Source: Brevibacterium sp. 'Marine' (lineage in GTDB: Bacteria > Actinomycetota > Actinomycetes > Actinomycetales > Brevibacteriaceae). From it: a stretch of 64,000 bases of DNA. Both the position numbers and the translations under genes were made by a program. Below are positions 18,136-26,232 of this stretch, piece after piece. The stretch spans positions 1,612,001 to 1,676,000 of the forward strand of contig NZ_CP051626.1 of NCBI RefSeq assembly GCF_012844365.1. The letters run 5' to 3'. The notes beneath the pieces are model-generated. The model made no database searches, was not told where the DNA came from, and saw only the letters and a list, made by a program, of their open reading frames with translations. Position 1 is the first letter of the stretch. Every line of letters begins with the position of its first letter.

Positions 18136-18384
18136 TCAGCCGGCGCGGCGGGCGCGAGCGGCGCGACGCTTGAGAGCGCGACGTTCGTCTTCGCTCAGAC
18201 CACCCCAGACTCCGGCATCCTGACCGGATTCGAGGGCCCATTGCAGGCAGGTCTCTGCGACTTCACAGCGGCGACAGACAGTCTTTGCTTCCTCAATCTG
18301 GAGCAGCGCGGGTCCGGTGTTGCCGATCGGGAAGAAGAGCTCCGGATCCTCATTGAGGCATGCTGCACGGTGTCGCCAATCCAT
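18136..18384 (-). CDS. whiB1: WhiB family iron-sulfur regulator (WhiB1-like)
   Basis: An 82-residue WhiB protein. The four cluster ligands are C9, C37, C40 and C46 (C-x2-C-x5-C), followed by the GVWGG turn and a basic tail (RRALKRRAARARRAG) used in DNA contact. Length and start (MDWRHRAACL) fit WhiB1, the essential 4Fe-4S, nitric-oxide-sensing member that binds the housekeeping sigma factor. It stands alone, converges with pdtaS and has a long leader with an inverted repeat at 18421-18441. Confidence 0.93.
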   Translation of the reverse strand: MDWRHRAACLNEDPELFFPIGNTGPALLQIEEAKTVCRRCEVAETCLQWALESGQDAGVWGGLSEDERRALKRRAARARRAG

Positions 18385-18420
18385 GGTGACCTTTCGACGA
18401 ATTCAGTGAACGCAGTTGAT

Positions 18421-18441
18421 CACGCCCGAATTCCGGGCGTG
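18421..18441 (-). promoter_or_regulatory. Inverted repeat in the whiB leader or promoter
   Basis: CACGCCCG (18421-18428) and CGGGCGTG (18434-18441) are exact complements around AATTC, 37 bases before the whiB start codon. It may be a protein-binding site or an RNA hairpin. The surrounding 283-base whiB/carbonic-anhydrase gap also has a near-symmetric AT-rich element, GTGAAATTT with AATTTTCAC, around 18498-18523. Confidence 0.45.
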
Positions 18442-18599
18442 CAACTCTCACAGTCAAGGTTCACATAACGCAATTGGGCGCACAAGGGTCCGGCAGTGTG
18501 AAATTTCTGACAAGAATTTTCACCATTGTCCTGCTATGAGGGCGATCGCGCAAATCGGTCCGCGATTCGTCTTTCCGCCCCTGCTGCGGCGTCTGGGCC

Positions 18600-18605
18600 T
18601 AGACT
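18600..18605 (+). promoter_or_regulatory. -10-like box for gamma-carbonic anhydrase gene
   Basis: TAGACT at 18600-18605 matches the -10 element that precedes ispH and ychF in this window. A transcript starting near 18612 would have a leader of about 55 bases before ATG 18668. Confidence 0.4.
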
Positions 18606-18667
18606 GTAAGGCACATGCAGACAGCAGATGAATGCAGACAGACATCTCGTGAACCGATGGAGGACTC

Positions 18668-19219
18668 ATGACCAACGATCTCGCCGGCCCCCGCATCGTC
18701 TCCGTCGGCGGCCACACGCCGCAGGTCGATCCGGATGCGTTCGTCGCGGCCGGCGCCACTCTCGTCGGTGATGTGCATGTGAAGAAGGGAGCGAGCGTCT
18801 TCTACGGCTGTGTTCTGCGCGCCGAGGCCGCCCCGATCACGATCGGTGAGGACTCGAATGTCCAGGACAACACCGTCATGCACACCGACGCCGGCAAACC
18901 TGTCGTCATCGGCGCCCGGGTCTCCATCGGCCACCAGGCTCTCGTCCACGGTGCCGTCGTCGACGACGACGTGCTCATCGGAATGCACTCCACAGTGCTC
19001 AACGACGCCCACATCGGCAGCGAGTCCCTCGTCGCCGCGGGTGCCGTCGTCCTCGAAGGCACACAGATTCCGGCACGGTCGCTCGTCGCCGGTGTCCCTG
19101 CGAAGGTGCGTCGGGAGATGACGGATGAAGGAGTGGAGAAGGTCCGGCAGAACGCCCAGTCCTATGTGCACCTGTCGACCCTGCACAAGGACACCGCCGA
19201 GGTGGTCGATCCGGGCTGA
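18668..19219 (+). CDS. Gamma-carbonic anhydrase family protein
   Basis: A 183-residue left-handed beta-helix protein with hexapeptide repeats (for example VDDDVLIGMHSTVLND, SLVAAGAVVLEGTQI). Metal-ligand histidines appear in NTVMHTDAG, SIGHQALVHG and IGMHSTV, as in gamma carbonic anhydrases and the PaaY/YrdA group. It would bind a divalent metal as a trimer. True carbonic anhydrase activity is not certain for this subgroup. GGAGG upstream supports ATG 18668. Confidence 0.88.
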   Translation: MTNDLAGPRIVSVGGHTPQVDPDAFVAAGATLVGDVHVKKGASVFYGCVLRAEAAPITIGEDSNVQDNTVMHTDAGKPVVIGARVSIGHQALVHGAVVDDDVLIGMHSTVLNDAHIGSESLVAAGAVVLEGTQIPARSLVAGVPAKVRREMTDEGVEKVRQNAQSYVHLSTLHKDTAEVVDPG

Positions 19220-19288
19220 TCGGACCGATCCCGAACCGATCCGGCGGGGCCGTTCGCAAGCATCGTGGCGATTTGAGACAATCTGAGT

Positions 19289-20713
19289 GTGAACACTGAA
19301 TTTGATTCCACTGCAGATCGCGTCGTCATCATCGGCGGCGGCCCCGGCGGCTACGAAGCCGCGCTCGTCGCGGCTCAGCTCGGTGCCGATGTCATGCTCA
19401 TCGAGGCGAATCGGTGTGGTGGTTCCGCCGTGCTCACCGATGTCGTGCCGTCGAAGTCGCTCATCGCCACCGCCGAGATGATGGATGAGATCGAGCGCTC
19501 CGGCGGGCTCGGAATCCGGATCGAGAACGCCGAGGACACCGATTCCGATGATCGCCGAGTCACCGCCGACCTCGAAGCGGTCAACAAGCGCATCCTCTCG
19601 CTGGCCGACGCCCAGGCCAACGACATCTACGAAGGCCTCATCCGGGCCGGTGTCAAAGCCATTCAGGGCACGGCGACGCTGGCCGGTCGCGACCAGGTCC
19701 ATGTCGTCGAATCCGGCGGCACCGAGTACACCCTCGAGGCCTCGACGATCCTGCTCTCAGTCGGCGCCCACCCGCGTGAGCTGCCCACTGCGCAGCCCGA
19801 TGGTGAGCGCATCCTCACCTGGACCCAGCTCTACGACCTCGACGAGCTGCCCGAGCACCTCATCGTCGTCGGCTCCGGTGTCACCGGCGCCGAGTTCGCT
19901 TCGGCCTACCGTGCCCTGGGCACCGAGGTGACCCTCGTGTCCTCGCGTGAGAAGGTCCTGCCCGGGCAGGACGAAGATGCAGCCGATGTGCTCGAATTCG
20001 TCTTCCGCAACAAGGGCATGAACGTCCTCTCCCGCTCCCGCGCCGCCTCGGTGACCCGCACCGACGACGGAGTCGAGGTGGTGCTCGCCGACGGCCGCCG
20101 CGTCGAGGGATCCCACTGCCTCATGGCCGTCGGTTCGATTCCGAACACCGAAGGCCTCGGCCTGGAGAAAGCCGGTGTGCGGGTCAGCGAATCCGGACAC
20201 ATCGTCGTCGATGGGGTCTCGCGGACCTCGCGGGCCGGGATCTATGCCGCCGGTGACTGCACCGGTGTGCTGCCGCTGGCCTCGGTGGCCGCGATGCAGG
20301 GCCGGATCGCCATGAACCACGCACTCGGCGACGCGGTGCAGCCGCTCAAGCTGCGCAATGTCGCTTCGAACGTGTTCACCGCACCCGAGATCGCCACCGT
20401 CGGCTTCACTCAGCAGAACTACCGCGAGAACCCGACGGACATCGACACCGTGATGCTGCCTCTGGACACGAATCCGCGCGCCAAGATGCTCGGCATCGAG
20501 GACGGGTTCGTCAAGATCTTCGCTCGGCGCGGATCCGGCTCCATCCTCGGCGGCGTCGTCGTCGGCCCGCGGGCCAGTGAGCTGATCCTGCCGATCACCA
20601 TGGCCGTGGAGAACCGGCTGACCGTCGACCAGCTCTCCGCCTCCTTCGTCGTCTACCCCTCGGTGAGCGGATCGCTGACCGAAGCGGCACGGAAGCTCCA
20701 CCGCCACCTCTGA
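19289..20713 (+). CDS. lpdA: LpdA-type NAD(P)H quinone dehydrogenase
   Basis: A 474-residue flavoprotein disulfide reductase. The FAD motif is VVIIGGGPGGYEAALVAAQLG, the NAD motif VVGSGVTGAEFASAY, and the second FAD motif GIYAAGDCTG. The redox disulfide CxxxxC is absent: the place reads RCGGSAVLTDVVPSKS, with one cysteine. This loss marks the mycobacterial LpdA (Rv3303c) type, a quinone reductase rather than lipoamide dehydrogenase. GTG 19289 has no Shine-Dalgarno; a CAATCT -10-like box five bases upstream suggests a leaderless message. Confidence 0.88.
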   Translation: MNTEFDSTADRVVIIGGGPGGYEAALVAAQLGADVMLIEANRCGGSAVLTDVVPSKSLIATAEMMDEIERSGGLGIRIENAEDTDSDDRRVTADLEAVNKRILSLADAQANDIYEGLIRAGVKAIQGTATLAGRDQVHVVESGGTEYTLEASTILLSVGAHPRELPTAQPDGERILTWTQLYDLDELPEHLIVVGSGVTGAEFASAYRALGTEVTLVSSREKVLPGQDEDAADVLEFVFRNKGMNVLSRSRAASVTRTDDGVEVVLADGRRVEGSHCLMAVGSIPNTEGLGLEKAGVRVSESGHIVVDGVSRTSRAGIYAAGDCTGVLPLASVAAMQGRIAMNHALGDAVQPLKLRNVASNVFTAPEIATVGFTQQNYRENPTDIDTVMLPLDTNPRAKMLGIEDGFVKIFARRGSGSILGGVVVGPRASELILPITMAVENRLTVDQLSASFVVYPSVSGSLTEAARKLHRHL

Positions 20714-20834
20714 AGTCTCGAATCGACGATCGCGGGAAAGTTCTGCTCCGCAGCTGTCGATCTTCTCGCTCCTCGACCGTCATCATGGTGTCAGGCCGCC
20801 CGGCATGACATGAGGAACGACGAAGGAGAACGAC

Positions 20835-21176
20835 ATGAAATACGCACTTCTGCTGATGGGACGCCCACAGGATCCTGACTGCGGTGAGGACGGCGGAGCG
20901 GATCCGACCGAGTTCATGGCATTCGACAAGGAGATCAGCGAGGCCGGGGTCGTCGTCGGCGGCTTCGCCCTCGAGGGACCCGAACTCGGGGTTCGGGTGA
21001 GCGGGTCCGGAGGCGAAGCGCTTGTCACCTCGGGTCCGTTCGCCGAATCGAACGAGTTCGTCGGCGGCAGCTACGTCATCGACGTCGCCGACATCGACGA
21101 GGCGATCGCCTGGGCGAAGAAGAGCCCCGCAGCCAAGGCCGGACACATCGAGATCCGTCCGGTGGCCGACTACTGA
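20835..21176 (+). CDS. DGPF/YCII-domain protein of the ECF42 pair
   Basis: A 113-residue protein (MKYALLLMGRPQDP to HIEIRPVADY) with the YCII/DGPF fold; VTSGPFAESNEFVGGSYVI is the DGPF-type motif. Such proteins are consistently encoded beside ECF42 sigma factors and are thought to be their targets or partners. GAAGGAGAACGAC precedes the ATG. The stop shares a base with the next ATG (TGATG), so the two genes are coupled. Confidence 0.9.
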   Translation: MKYALLLMGRPQDPDCGEDGGADPTEFMAFDKEISEAGVVVGGFALEGPELGVRVSGSGGEALVTSGPFAESNEFVGGSYVIDVADIDEAIAWAKKSPAAKAGHIEIRPVADY

Positions 21177-22453
21177 TGGACCCTGCCCCCGATTCGGCCG
21201 CTCGAGTCCTCAGCGCCATCGGCGAGGAGGACTACGGGCGGCTGCTCGCGGCGCTCGTCACCCGGTTCCGGGACTTCGACCTCGCCGAGGAGTCCCTCCA
21301 CGACGCCGTGCTGCGCGCGGTCGAGACATGGCCGGGCAGGGGAGTGCCGGAACGCCCTCAGGCATGGCTGATGACCACGGCGAAGAACCGCGCCATCGAT
21401 CTCATCCGCTCCGATGATGTGCGCACCCGGCACCTCGCCCGCCTGCGCATCGAGGACGAGCTGCGACCAGGTGACCACGACGACCACGCGGAGCACCTCG
21501 GCGAGGAGTTGGACGCGGCAGACATGCCCGACGAACGCCTCGGCCTGTTCTTCACCTGCTCCCACCCGACCCTGCGCGAGGACGAACGCATCGTGCTCAT
21601 CCTGCGCTTCCTCTCGGGACTGACCACCGCCGAGGTGGCTGCCGGATTCCTCATCGAGACCGCGACGATGCAGCAGCGGATCGTCCGCGCCAAGCAGCGG
21701 ATCCTCAAGACCGGGATTCCCTTCGGCCGCCCTGCGCCCGCTGAGGTCGGTGACCGATTGCCCGGAGTGCTGCGCGTCCTCTCCCTCATCTTCACTCAGG
21801 GCATCAACGCCACTGCAGGACCGGACCATACTCGAGTCGACCTGCAGCTCGAAGCCATCCGACTGACCCGACTGCTCGTCGGATATCTGCCCGAACAGAC
21901 CGAAGCTCGCGGTCTGCTGGCTCTGCTCCTGCTCACACGGGCGCGTGATCGTGCTCGGGTGAGCGAGGACGGTCGGCCGGTGCCGTTGGCCGACCAGGAC
22001 CGCAGCCGGTGGGACTCCCGCCTCATCGCCGAAGGCACCGGACTCGTCGGAACGGCCGCCGGGGAACCGGAGGCCGGTGCCTTCACCATCCAGGCGGCGA
22101 TCGCTGCCCTCCACGCCGACGCCGCGACGTTCGCCGAGACGGACTGGAAGCAGATCCTCGTGCTCTATCGGATGCTTACCGACCTCGACCCGTCGCCGGT
22201 CGTGGCTCTCAACACCGCGATCGCCCTCGGGCAGGTCTCGGGCCCCGAAGCTGCCATGAGCGCCCTGGACGAACTTGCCGAAGATCCGCGGCTGCTGCGG
22301 CACAGGCCCTTCCACATCGCCAGAGCCATCACCCTCGACGAGCTCGGCCGCACGGCCGAGGCCGAGGACGCCTATGCCGCCGGTCTCGAGTGCCCCGGAA
22401 ACGATGCCGAGTCCGAATACATCACTGCCCGGATCACCGATCTTCAGCGGTGA
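21176..22453 (+). CDS. ECF42-type sigma factor with C-terminal extension
   Basis: A 425-residue protein. Sigma-70 region 2 lies at about residues 15-90 (RDFDLAEESLHDAVLRAVETWP, RPQAWLMTTAKNRAIDLIR) and region 4 at about 120-185 (LRFLSGLTTAEVAAGFLIETATMQQRIVRAKQRI). A long TPR-like C-terminal extension follows (FTQGINATAGPDHTRVDLQLEAIRLTRLLV onwards), as in ECF42 sigma factors. These have no classical anti-sigma gene; the C-terminal extension is needed for activity. It is coupled to the DGPF gene, as in Streptomyces venezuelae. Confidence 0.92.
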   Translation: MDPAPDSAARVLSAIGEEDYGRLLAALVTRFRDFDLAEESLHDAVLRAVETWPGRGVPERPQAWLMTTAKNRAIDLIRSDDVRTRHLARLRIEDELRPGDHDDHAEHLGEELDAADMPDERLGLFFTCSHPTLREDERIVLILRFLSGLTTAEVAAGFLIETATMQQRIVRAKQRILKTGIPFGRPAPAEVGDRLPGVLRVLSLIFTQGINATAGPDHTRVDLQLEAIRLTRLLVGYLPEQTEARGLLALLLLTRARDRARVSEDGRPVPLADQDRSRWDSRLIAEGTGLVGTAAGEPEAGAFTIQAAIAALHADAATFAETDWKQILVLYRMLTDLDPSPVVALNTAIALGQVSGPEAAMSALDELAEDPRLLRHRPFHIARAITLDELGRTAEAEDAYAAGLECPGNDAESEYITARITDLQR

Positions 22454-22522
22454 CCCGGGCAGGGACTGGTGGACGCGGGACTCCTGCGTTCGGGACGAAC
22501 CGAACACCGGAGTCGATGCTCC

Positions 22523-24334
22523 TCAGGCAGCGAAGCGGATGATCGGCTCACCGGACTTCACCGAGGCACCTGCGTCGACGAGCACCTCGGAGACGGTGCC
22601 GGAGTGACCGGCCTTGAGCGGCTGCTCCATCTTCATCGCCTCGATGACGGCAAGGGTGTCACCGACTTCGACGGTGTCACCGGGATTGACGGCGACGGAG
22701 ACGATGGTGCCCTGCATGGGAGCGTTGAGCGCATTCGAGTCATCGGCGATCTTCGCCCCCTTGCGGCTGCTCAGCCCGCGCTTGCGCCGTGGCACGCTGG
22801 GGCTGGGAACATGACCGAGATCCGAGATGACGTCCTTGGGGACCGAAACGGTCATCCGACGGCCATCGACCTCGACCACAACACTGAAGCTGTCGGTTGC
22901 AGTACTCATCTGTTCTCCTAGCTGTGGATCGACAAGCGGATTGACGAAAGCGGTTTCGAGCCAGTTGGTCCAGACCTTGAAATCAGCGGCGAATGCCTGC
23001 TCGTCCACGAGAACCCGGTGCAGCGGCAGCAGCGTCGAGACGCCTTCGATGCGGTATTCGGACAGGGCCCGACGTGCTCGGGCCAGGGCCTCATCACGGG
23101 TGGCGCCGGTGACGACGAGTTTGGCCAGCATCGGGTCGAAGTCCGTGCCGACGACGCTGCCTTCGCCGATGCCGGAGTCCAGCCGCACGCCCGGACCCGA
23201 CGGCGCACGGTAGTTCTTCACCGCGCCGGTGGCGGGGAAGAACGTCGTGGGATCCTCGGCGTTGATGCGGAACTGGAAGGAGTGCCCGCGCACAGCGGGG
23301 AACTCATCCGGCAGAGCCTCACCCGAGGCGATGCGCACCTGCCAGCCGACGAGGTCGACTCCGGTGACCTCCTCGGTGACGGTGTGCTCGACCTGGATGC
23401 GCGCATTGGCTTCCATGAAGATGATGGTGCCGTCCTCGCCGAGGAGGAACTCGCAGGTCGCGGCGCCGACGTAGCCGACGTGGGCGAGCAGACGAGCCGA
23501 GGCTTCGGAGACGATGCGCTCCTGTTCGGCGGTGAGGAACGGGGCGGGCGCCTCTTCGATGATCTTCTGGTTGCGACGCTGCAGAGTGCAGTCGCGCGTG
23601 GACACGACCCGCACATTGCCGTGAACATCGGCCAGGCACTGGGTCTCGAGGTGGCGGGGGCGCACGATCTGCTTCTCGATGAGGCACTCACCGCGGCCGA
23701 AGGCGCTTTGCGCCTCTCGGGTCGCCGCAGTATAGGCGGCTTCGAGGTCCTCGGCGGCAGCACAGGCGCGGAAGCCGCGTCCGCCTCCGCCGTGGACGGC
23801 CTTGACGACGACGGGGAACCCGATCCGGTCGGCCACCTCGGCGGCCTCGGTCAGATCGGCCACGGCCCCGTCGGAACCGGGAGCGACCGGAGCATCGACA
23901 GCCTCGGCGACGGCCCGAGCTCCGGACTTGTCGCCGAGGAGCTCGATCGCTGCCGGGGGAGGTCCGACCCAGATCAGCCCGGCATCGATGACGGCCTGCG
24001 CGAACTGTGCGTTCTCGGCCATATAGCCGTAGCCGGGGTGGACGGCGTCGGCACCGGAGCGCTTGGCCAGGGCGAGGATCTTCTCGATGTCGAGATACGT
24101 CTCCCCGGCTCCGGATCCGTCCAGCAGCCACGCGTCATCGGCGAGTTCGACGAAGTCGGCATCGGAATCGGCGCGGGTGTACACGGCGACAGCCTTGATG
24201 CCGAGGTCGTGGGCGGCCCGGATGATGCGCAGAGCGATCTCACCGCGGTTGGCGATGAGGACTCGGCGGACGGCCCCGGTCGGAACAGTGGTGCTCAGAA
24301 CCGAGGTCGTGGAGTCGGAGAGGACTGTGGTCAT
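22523..24334 (-). CDS. accA3: Acyl-CoA carboxylase alpha subunit (biotin carboxylase + BCCP)
   Basis: About 603 residues. The biotin carboxylase domain (RRVLIANRGEIALRIIRAAHDLG; ATP-grasp VVVKAVHGGGGRGF; FMEANARIQVEHTVTEEVTG) spans about 25-475. A C-terminal biotinyl domain carries VIEAMKMEQPLK with the biotin lysine. Actinobacteria use such alpha subunits with separate AccD beta subunits to make malonyl- and methylmalonyl-CoA. No beta subunit is in view. ATG 24334 is supported by AGGAGC. The 122-base upstream region (24335-24457) is AT-rich and probably holds the promoter. Confidence 0.95.
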   Translation of the reverse strand: MTTVLSDSTTSVLSTTVPTGAVRRVLIANRGEIALRIIRAAHDLGIKAVAVYTRADSDADFVELADDAWLLDGSGAGETYLDIEKILALAKRSGADAVHPGYGYMAENAQFAQAVIDAGLIWVGPPPAAIELLGDKSGARAVAEAVDAPVAPGSDGAVADLTEAAEVADRIGFPVVVKAVHGGGGRGFRACAAAEDLEAAYTAATREAQSAFGRGECLIEKQIVRPRHLETQCLADVHGNVRVVSTRDCTLQRRNQKIIEEAPAPFLTAEQERIVSEASARLLAHVGYVGAATCEFLLGEDGTIIFMEANARIQVEHTVTEEVTGVDLVGWQVRIASGEALPDEFPAVRGHSFQFRINAEDPTTFFPATGAVKNYRAPSGPGVRLDSGIGEGSVVGTDFDPMLAKLVVTGATRDEALARARRALSEYRIEGVSTLLPLHRVLVDEQAFAADFKVWTNWLETAFVNPLVDPQLGEQMSTATDSFSVVVEVDGRRMTVSVPKDVISDLGHVPSPSVPRRKRGLSSRKGAKIADDSNALNAPMQGTIVSVAVNPGDTVEVGDTLAVIEAMKMEQPLKAGHSGTVSEVLVDAGASVKSGEPIIRFAA

Positions 24335-24457
24335 GGTGCTCCTTTGTATGATCACAGAACAATTTAGAGAACAGCACCAAGGGTTTGTAGGACAGCGATA
24401 AAAAATTGGGACGAGAACTTCAATGTCCTCGGGCGTGTCACCGAACCAGAACCGAGT

Positions 24458-25195
24458 CTACCGCTGGAGAGTCCACAGATCGGGCCAGAACAGGCCCATG
24501 TCGGTGACCAGTTCGCGTACGACGGGCAGGCTGAGTCCGAGGACGGTGAGATGGTCGCCGTCGAGCCGGTCGACGAAGGCTCCGCCGAATCCGTCGATCG
24601 TCAGCGCCCCGGCCACGTGAAAGGGCTCTTCGGTGGCGATGTAAGCCTCGAGCTCCTCCGGGCTGGGTGAGCCGATGAGCACCGAGGTGGCCGACCGTTT
24701 CGAGCGCAGGGCGCTGAGTTCGAATGGCGCCGAGGCGGTTCGATCGGCGCGATCGGCAGTGTCTCTGCGGTCGTCAGCTCCCGTCAGCCCGGCTGCGCCG
24801 TTCGATTGCGGAGTCCGGAGGAGGACGGCGACCGTATGACCCGAATGCAGCTGCGTCCATCGGCCGGCGATCGCCGACCACACGTCGCGAGTGCGTTCTG
24901 CCGTTCCCGGTTTCCCGATGGCCCGCCCGTCGAATTCGAGCAGAGAGTCCCCGGCGATGACGACCACGGTGTCCGCGCCCTCGAGTGCCGGGGGAGCGGA
25001 TCCGATGATCCGGTCGATGACCGCACGAGCCTTCGCTTCCGACAACGCTGTGGTGAGTTCGCCGACGGAGCCGGTGAAATCGTCCTCGAGGGCACGTTCG
25101 TCGACCTCGGAGACGATGATGACCGGGTCGATTCCGCCGTCCCGGAGGATCTGGCGACGTGAAGGAGACTGGGAGGCGAGGACGACCGGGATCAC
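24458..25195 (-). CDS. maf: Maf-like nucleotide pyrophosphatase
   Basis: A 245-residue Maf/HAM1-type protein: VVLASQSPSRRQILRDGG at the N-terminus, SEAKARAVIDR in the middle and AGALTIDGFGGAFVDRLDGD near the C-terminus. Maf proteins hydrolyse non-canonical or modified nucleoside triphosphates and act in division arrest. A stretch of about 30 residues (SNGAAGLTGADDRRDTADRADRTAS region) is longer than in typical Maf and looks like a lineage insertion. The ATG overlaps the stop of the SGNH gene by four bases. Confidence 0.93.
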   Translation of the reverse strand: MIPVVLASQSPSRRQILRDGGIDPVIIVSEVDERALEDDFTGSVGELTTALSEAKARAVIDRIIGSAPPALEGADTVVVIAGDSLLEFDGRAIGKPGTAERTRDVWSAIAGRWTQLHSGHTVAVLLRTPQSNGAAGLTGADDRRDTADRADRTASAPFELSALRSKRSATSVLIGSPSPEELEAYIATEEPFHVAGALTIDGFGGAFVDRLDGDHLTVLGLSLPVVRELVTDMGLFWPDLWTLQR

Positions 25196-26169
25196 GAGAC
25201 GGTCTCCGAGTGATTCGGGACCGGTTCGGCCCTGATGTCCTCTGTCACCGCTGATTCTTCGGCATCTGACTGCGCCTCGGCGCCGGGGACCAGTTCGTGT
25301 CGGCGGGCGGTTTCGCCCTTCTCAGGGATGTCGAGGCTGCGATCGACGACGACCGGTGCTTCGATGCGTTCGGCGATCGCGGACAGCAGAGTCGAGGACA
25401 GCTGGGCATAGCCGAGTTCGCTGGGGAATCGTCCCGAGCCATTGAGCAGAGACCGGCGCGTCGTTCCGCTCAGCGATCCCGTCGACCGCAGCGGAACCGC
25501 ACGTGCGGCCAGCGCTGCCAGCCATTGAGAACCGGCGAGGACCCGAGAGGTCCGCCGCAGTGACGTCTTGAGCGGATCGCGCAGCCCCGGCAGACCGCCG
25601 AGATTGGGACAGACGAGGACGAATACGGTGTAACGGCCCTCGCGCTGGAGCCTGTTGATGGCCTGGTTGAGCACGGGAACGCCGATGGTCGCCTGGATCG
25701 GGTGGATGATGTCGCCGGTGCCGATCGAGATGATCGCAAATCGGCGGTCTTCGCTCCAGCGATCCGAGAGCTGACGAGAGAGCCACGGCGAGCGCAGAAT
25801 CTCGTCGACCTGCCGATGCAGATCATCCGACAGTGCCGAGGGCCGCGCCGTGGTCTGGACCCGCACAGTGGTGCCGAGCATCCGCGCCAGACCGCGGCCG
25901 ATGAGAGTCGGGGGCGCCTGATCGGCGTCGACGTCAACCCCGCAGAGCCAAGAATCGCCGATGATGGCCAGGGCGGCGGAGTCATCATCGTCGTTGTCCC
26001 GTGGAGCGGCGATCGCCTCGGTGAAGGTGGAGAAGCGACGGTTCTTGTCGTCGTCGAAGGAGCTGCGGAGCGATCCTGCCTGGTGGCGGAGAAGCCCCGC
26101 AGCCGAGGCACCGGCGCCGACGACGGTCGCTCCCATGGTCGCCAGCGTATAGATCAAGCGTCTTCCCAC
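25192..26169 (-). CDS. SGNH/GDSL-type hydrolase, exported or anchored
   Basis: A 325-residue protein with an N-terminal hydrophobic segment at about residues 7-27 (YTLATMGATVVGAGASAAGLL). Block I of the SGNH family is ALAIIGDSWLCGVD, where the serine nucleophile sits in GDSW; FAIISIGTGDIIH is the glycine block. The terminal quarter is acidic and low in complexity. The family contains esterases and lipases acting on diverse substrates; the substrate here is unknown. It is coupled to maf and divergent from the AI-2E transporter gene. Confidence 0.75.
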   Translation of the reverse strand: MGRRLIYTLATMGATVVGAGASAAGLLRHQAGSLRSSFDDDKNRRFSTFTEAIAAPRDNDDDDSAALAIIGDSWLCGVDVDADQAPPTLIGRGLARMLGTTVRVQTTARPSALSDDLHRQVDEILRSPWLSRQLSDRWSEDRRFAIISIGTGDIIHPIQATIGVPVLNQAINRLQREGRYTVFVLVCPNLGGLPGLRDPLKTSLRRTSRVLAGSQWLAALAARAVPLRSTGSLSGTTRRSLLNGSGRFPSELGYAQLSSTLLSAIAERIEAPVVVDRSLDIPEKGETARRHELVPGAEAQSDAEESAVTEDIRAEPVPNHSETVS

Positions 26170-26232
26170 TGTTTCCCTCCTCCGGCGTCATCATTGCACC
26201 TTTGTCAGTGCATCAACAACTATTGTTGGAGC

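Noticed and set aside
19289-20713. Lipoamide dehydrogenase of the pyruvate dehydrogenase complex
   Set aside because: The second cysteine of the redox disulfide is absent, which points to the LpdA-type quinone reductase.
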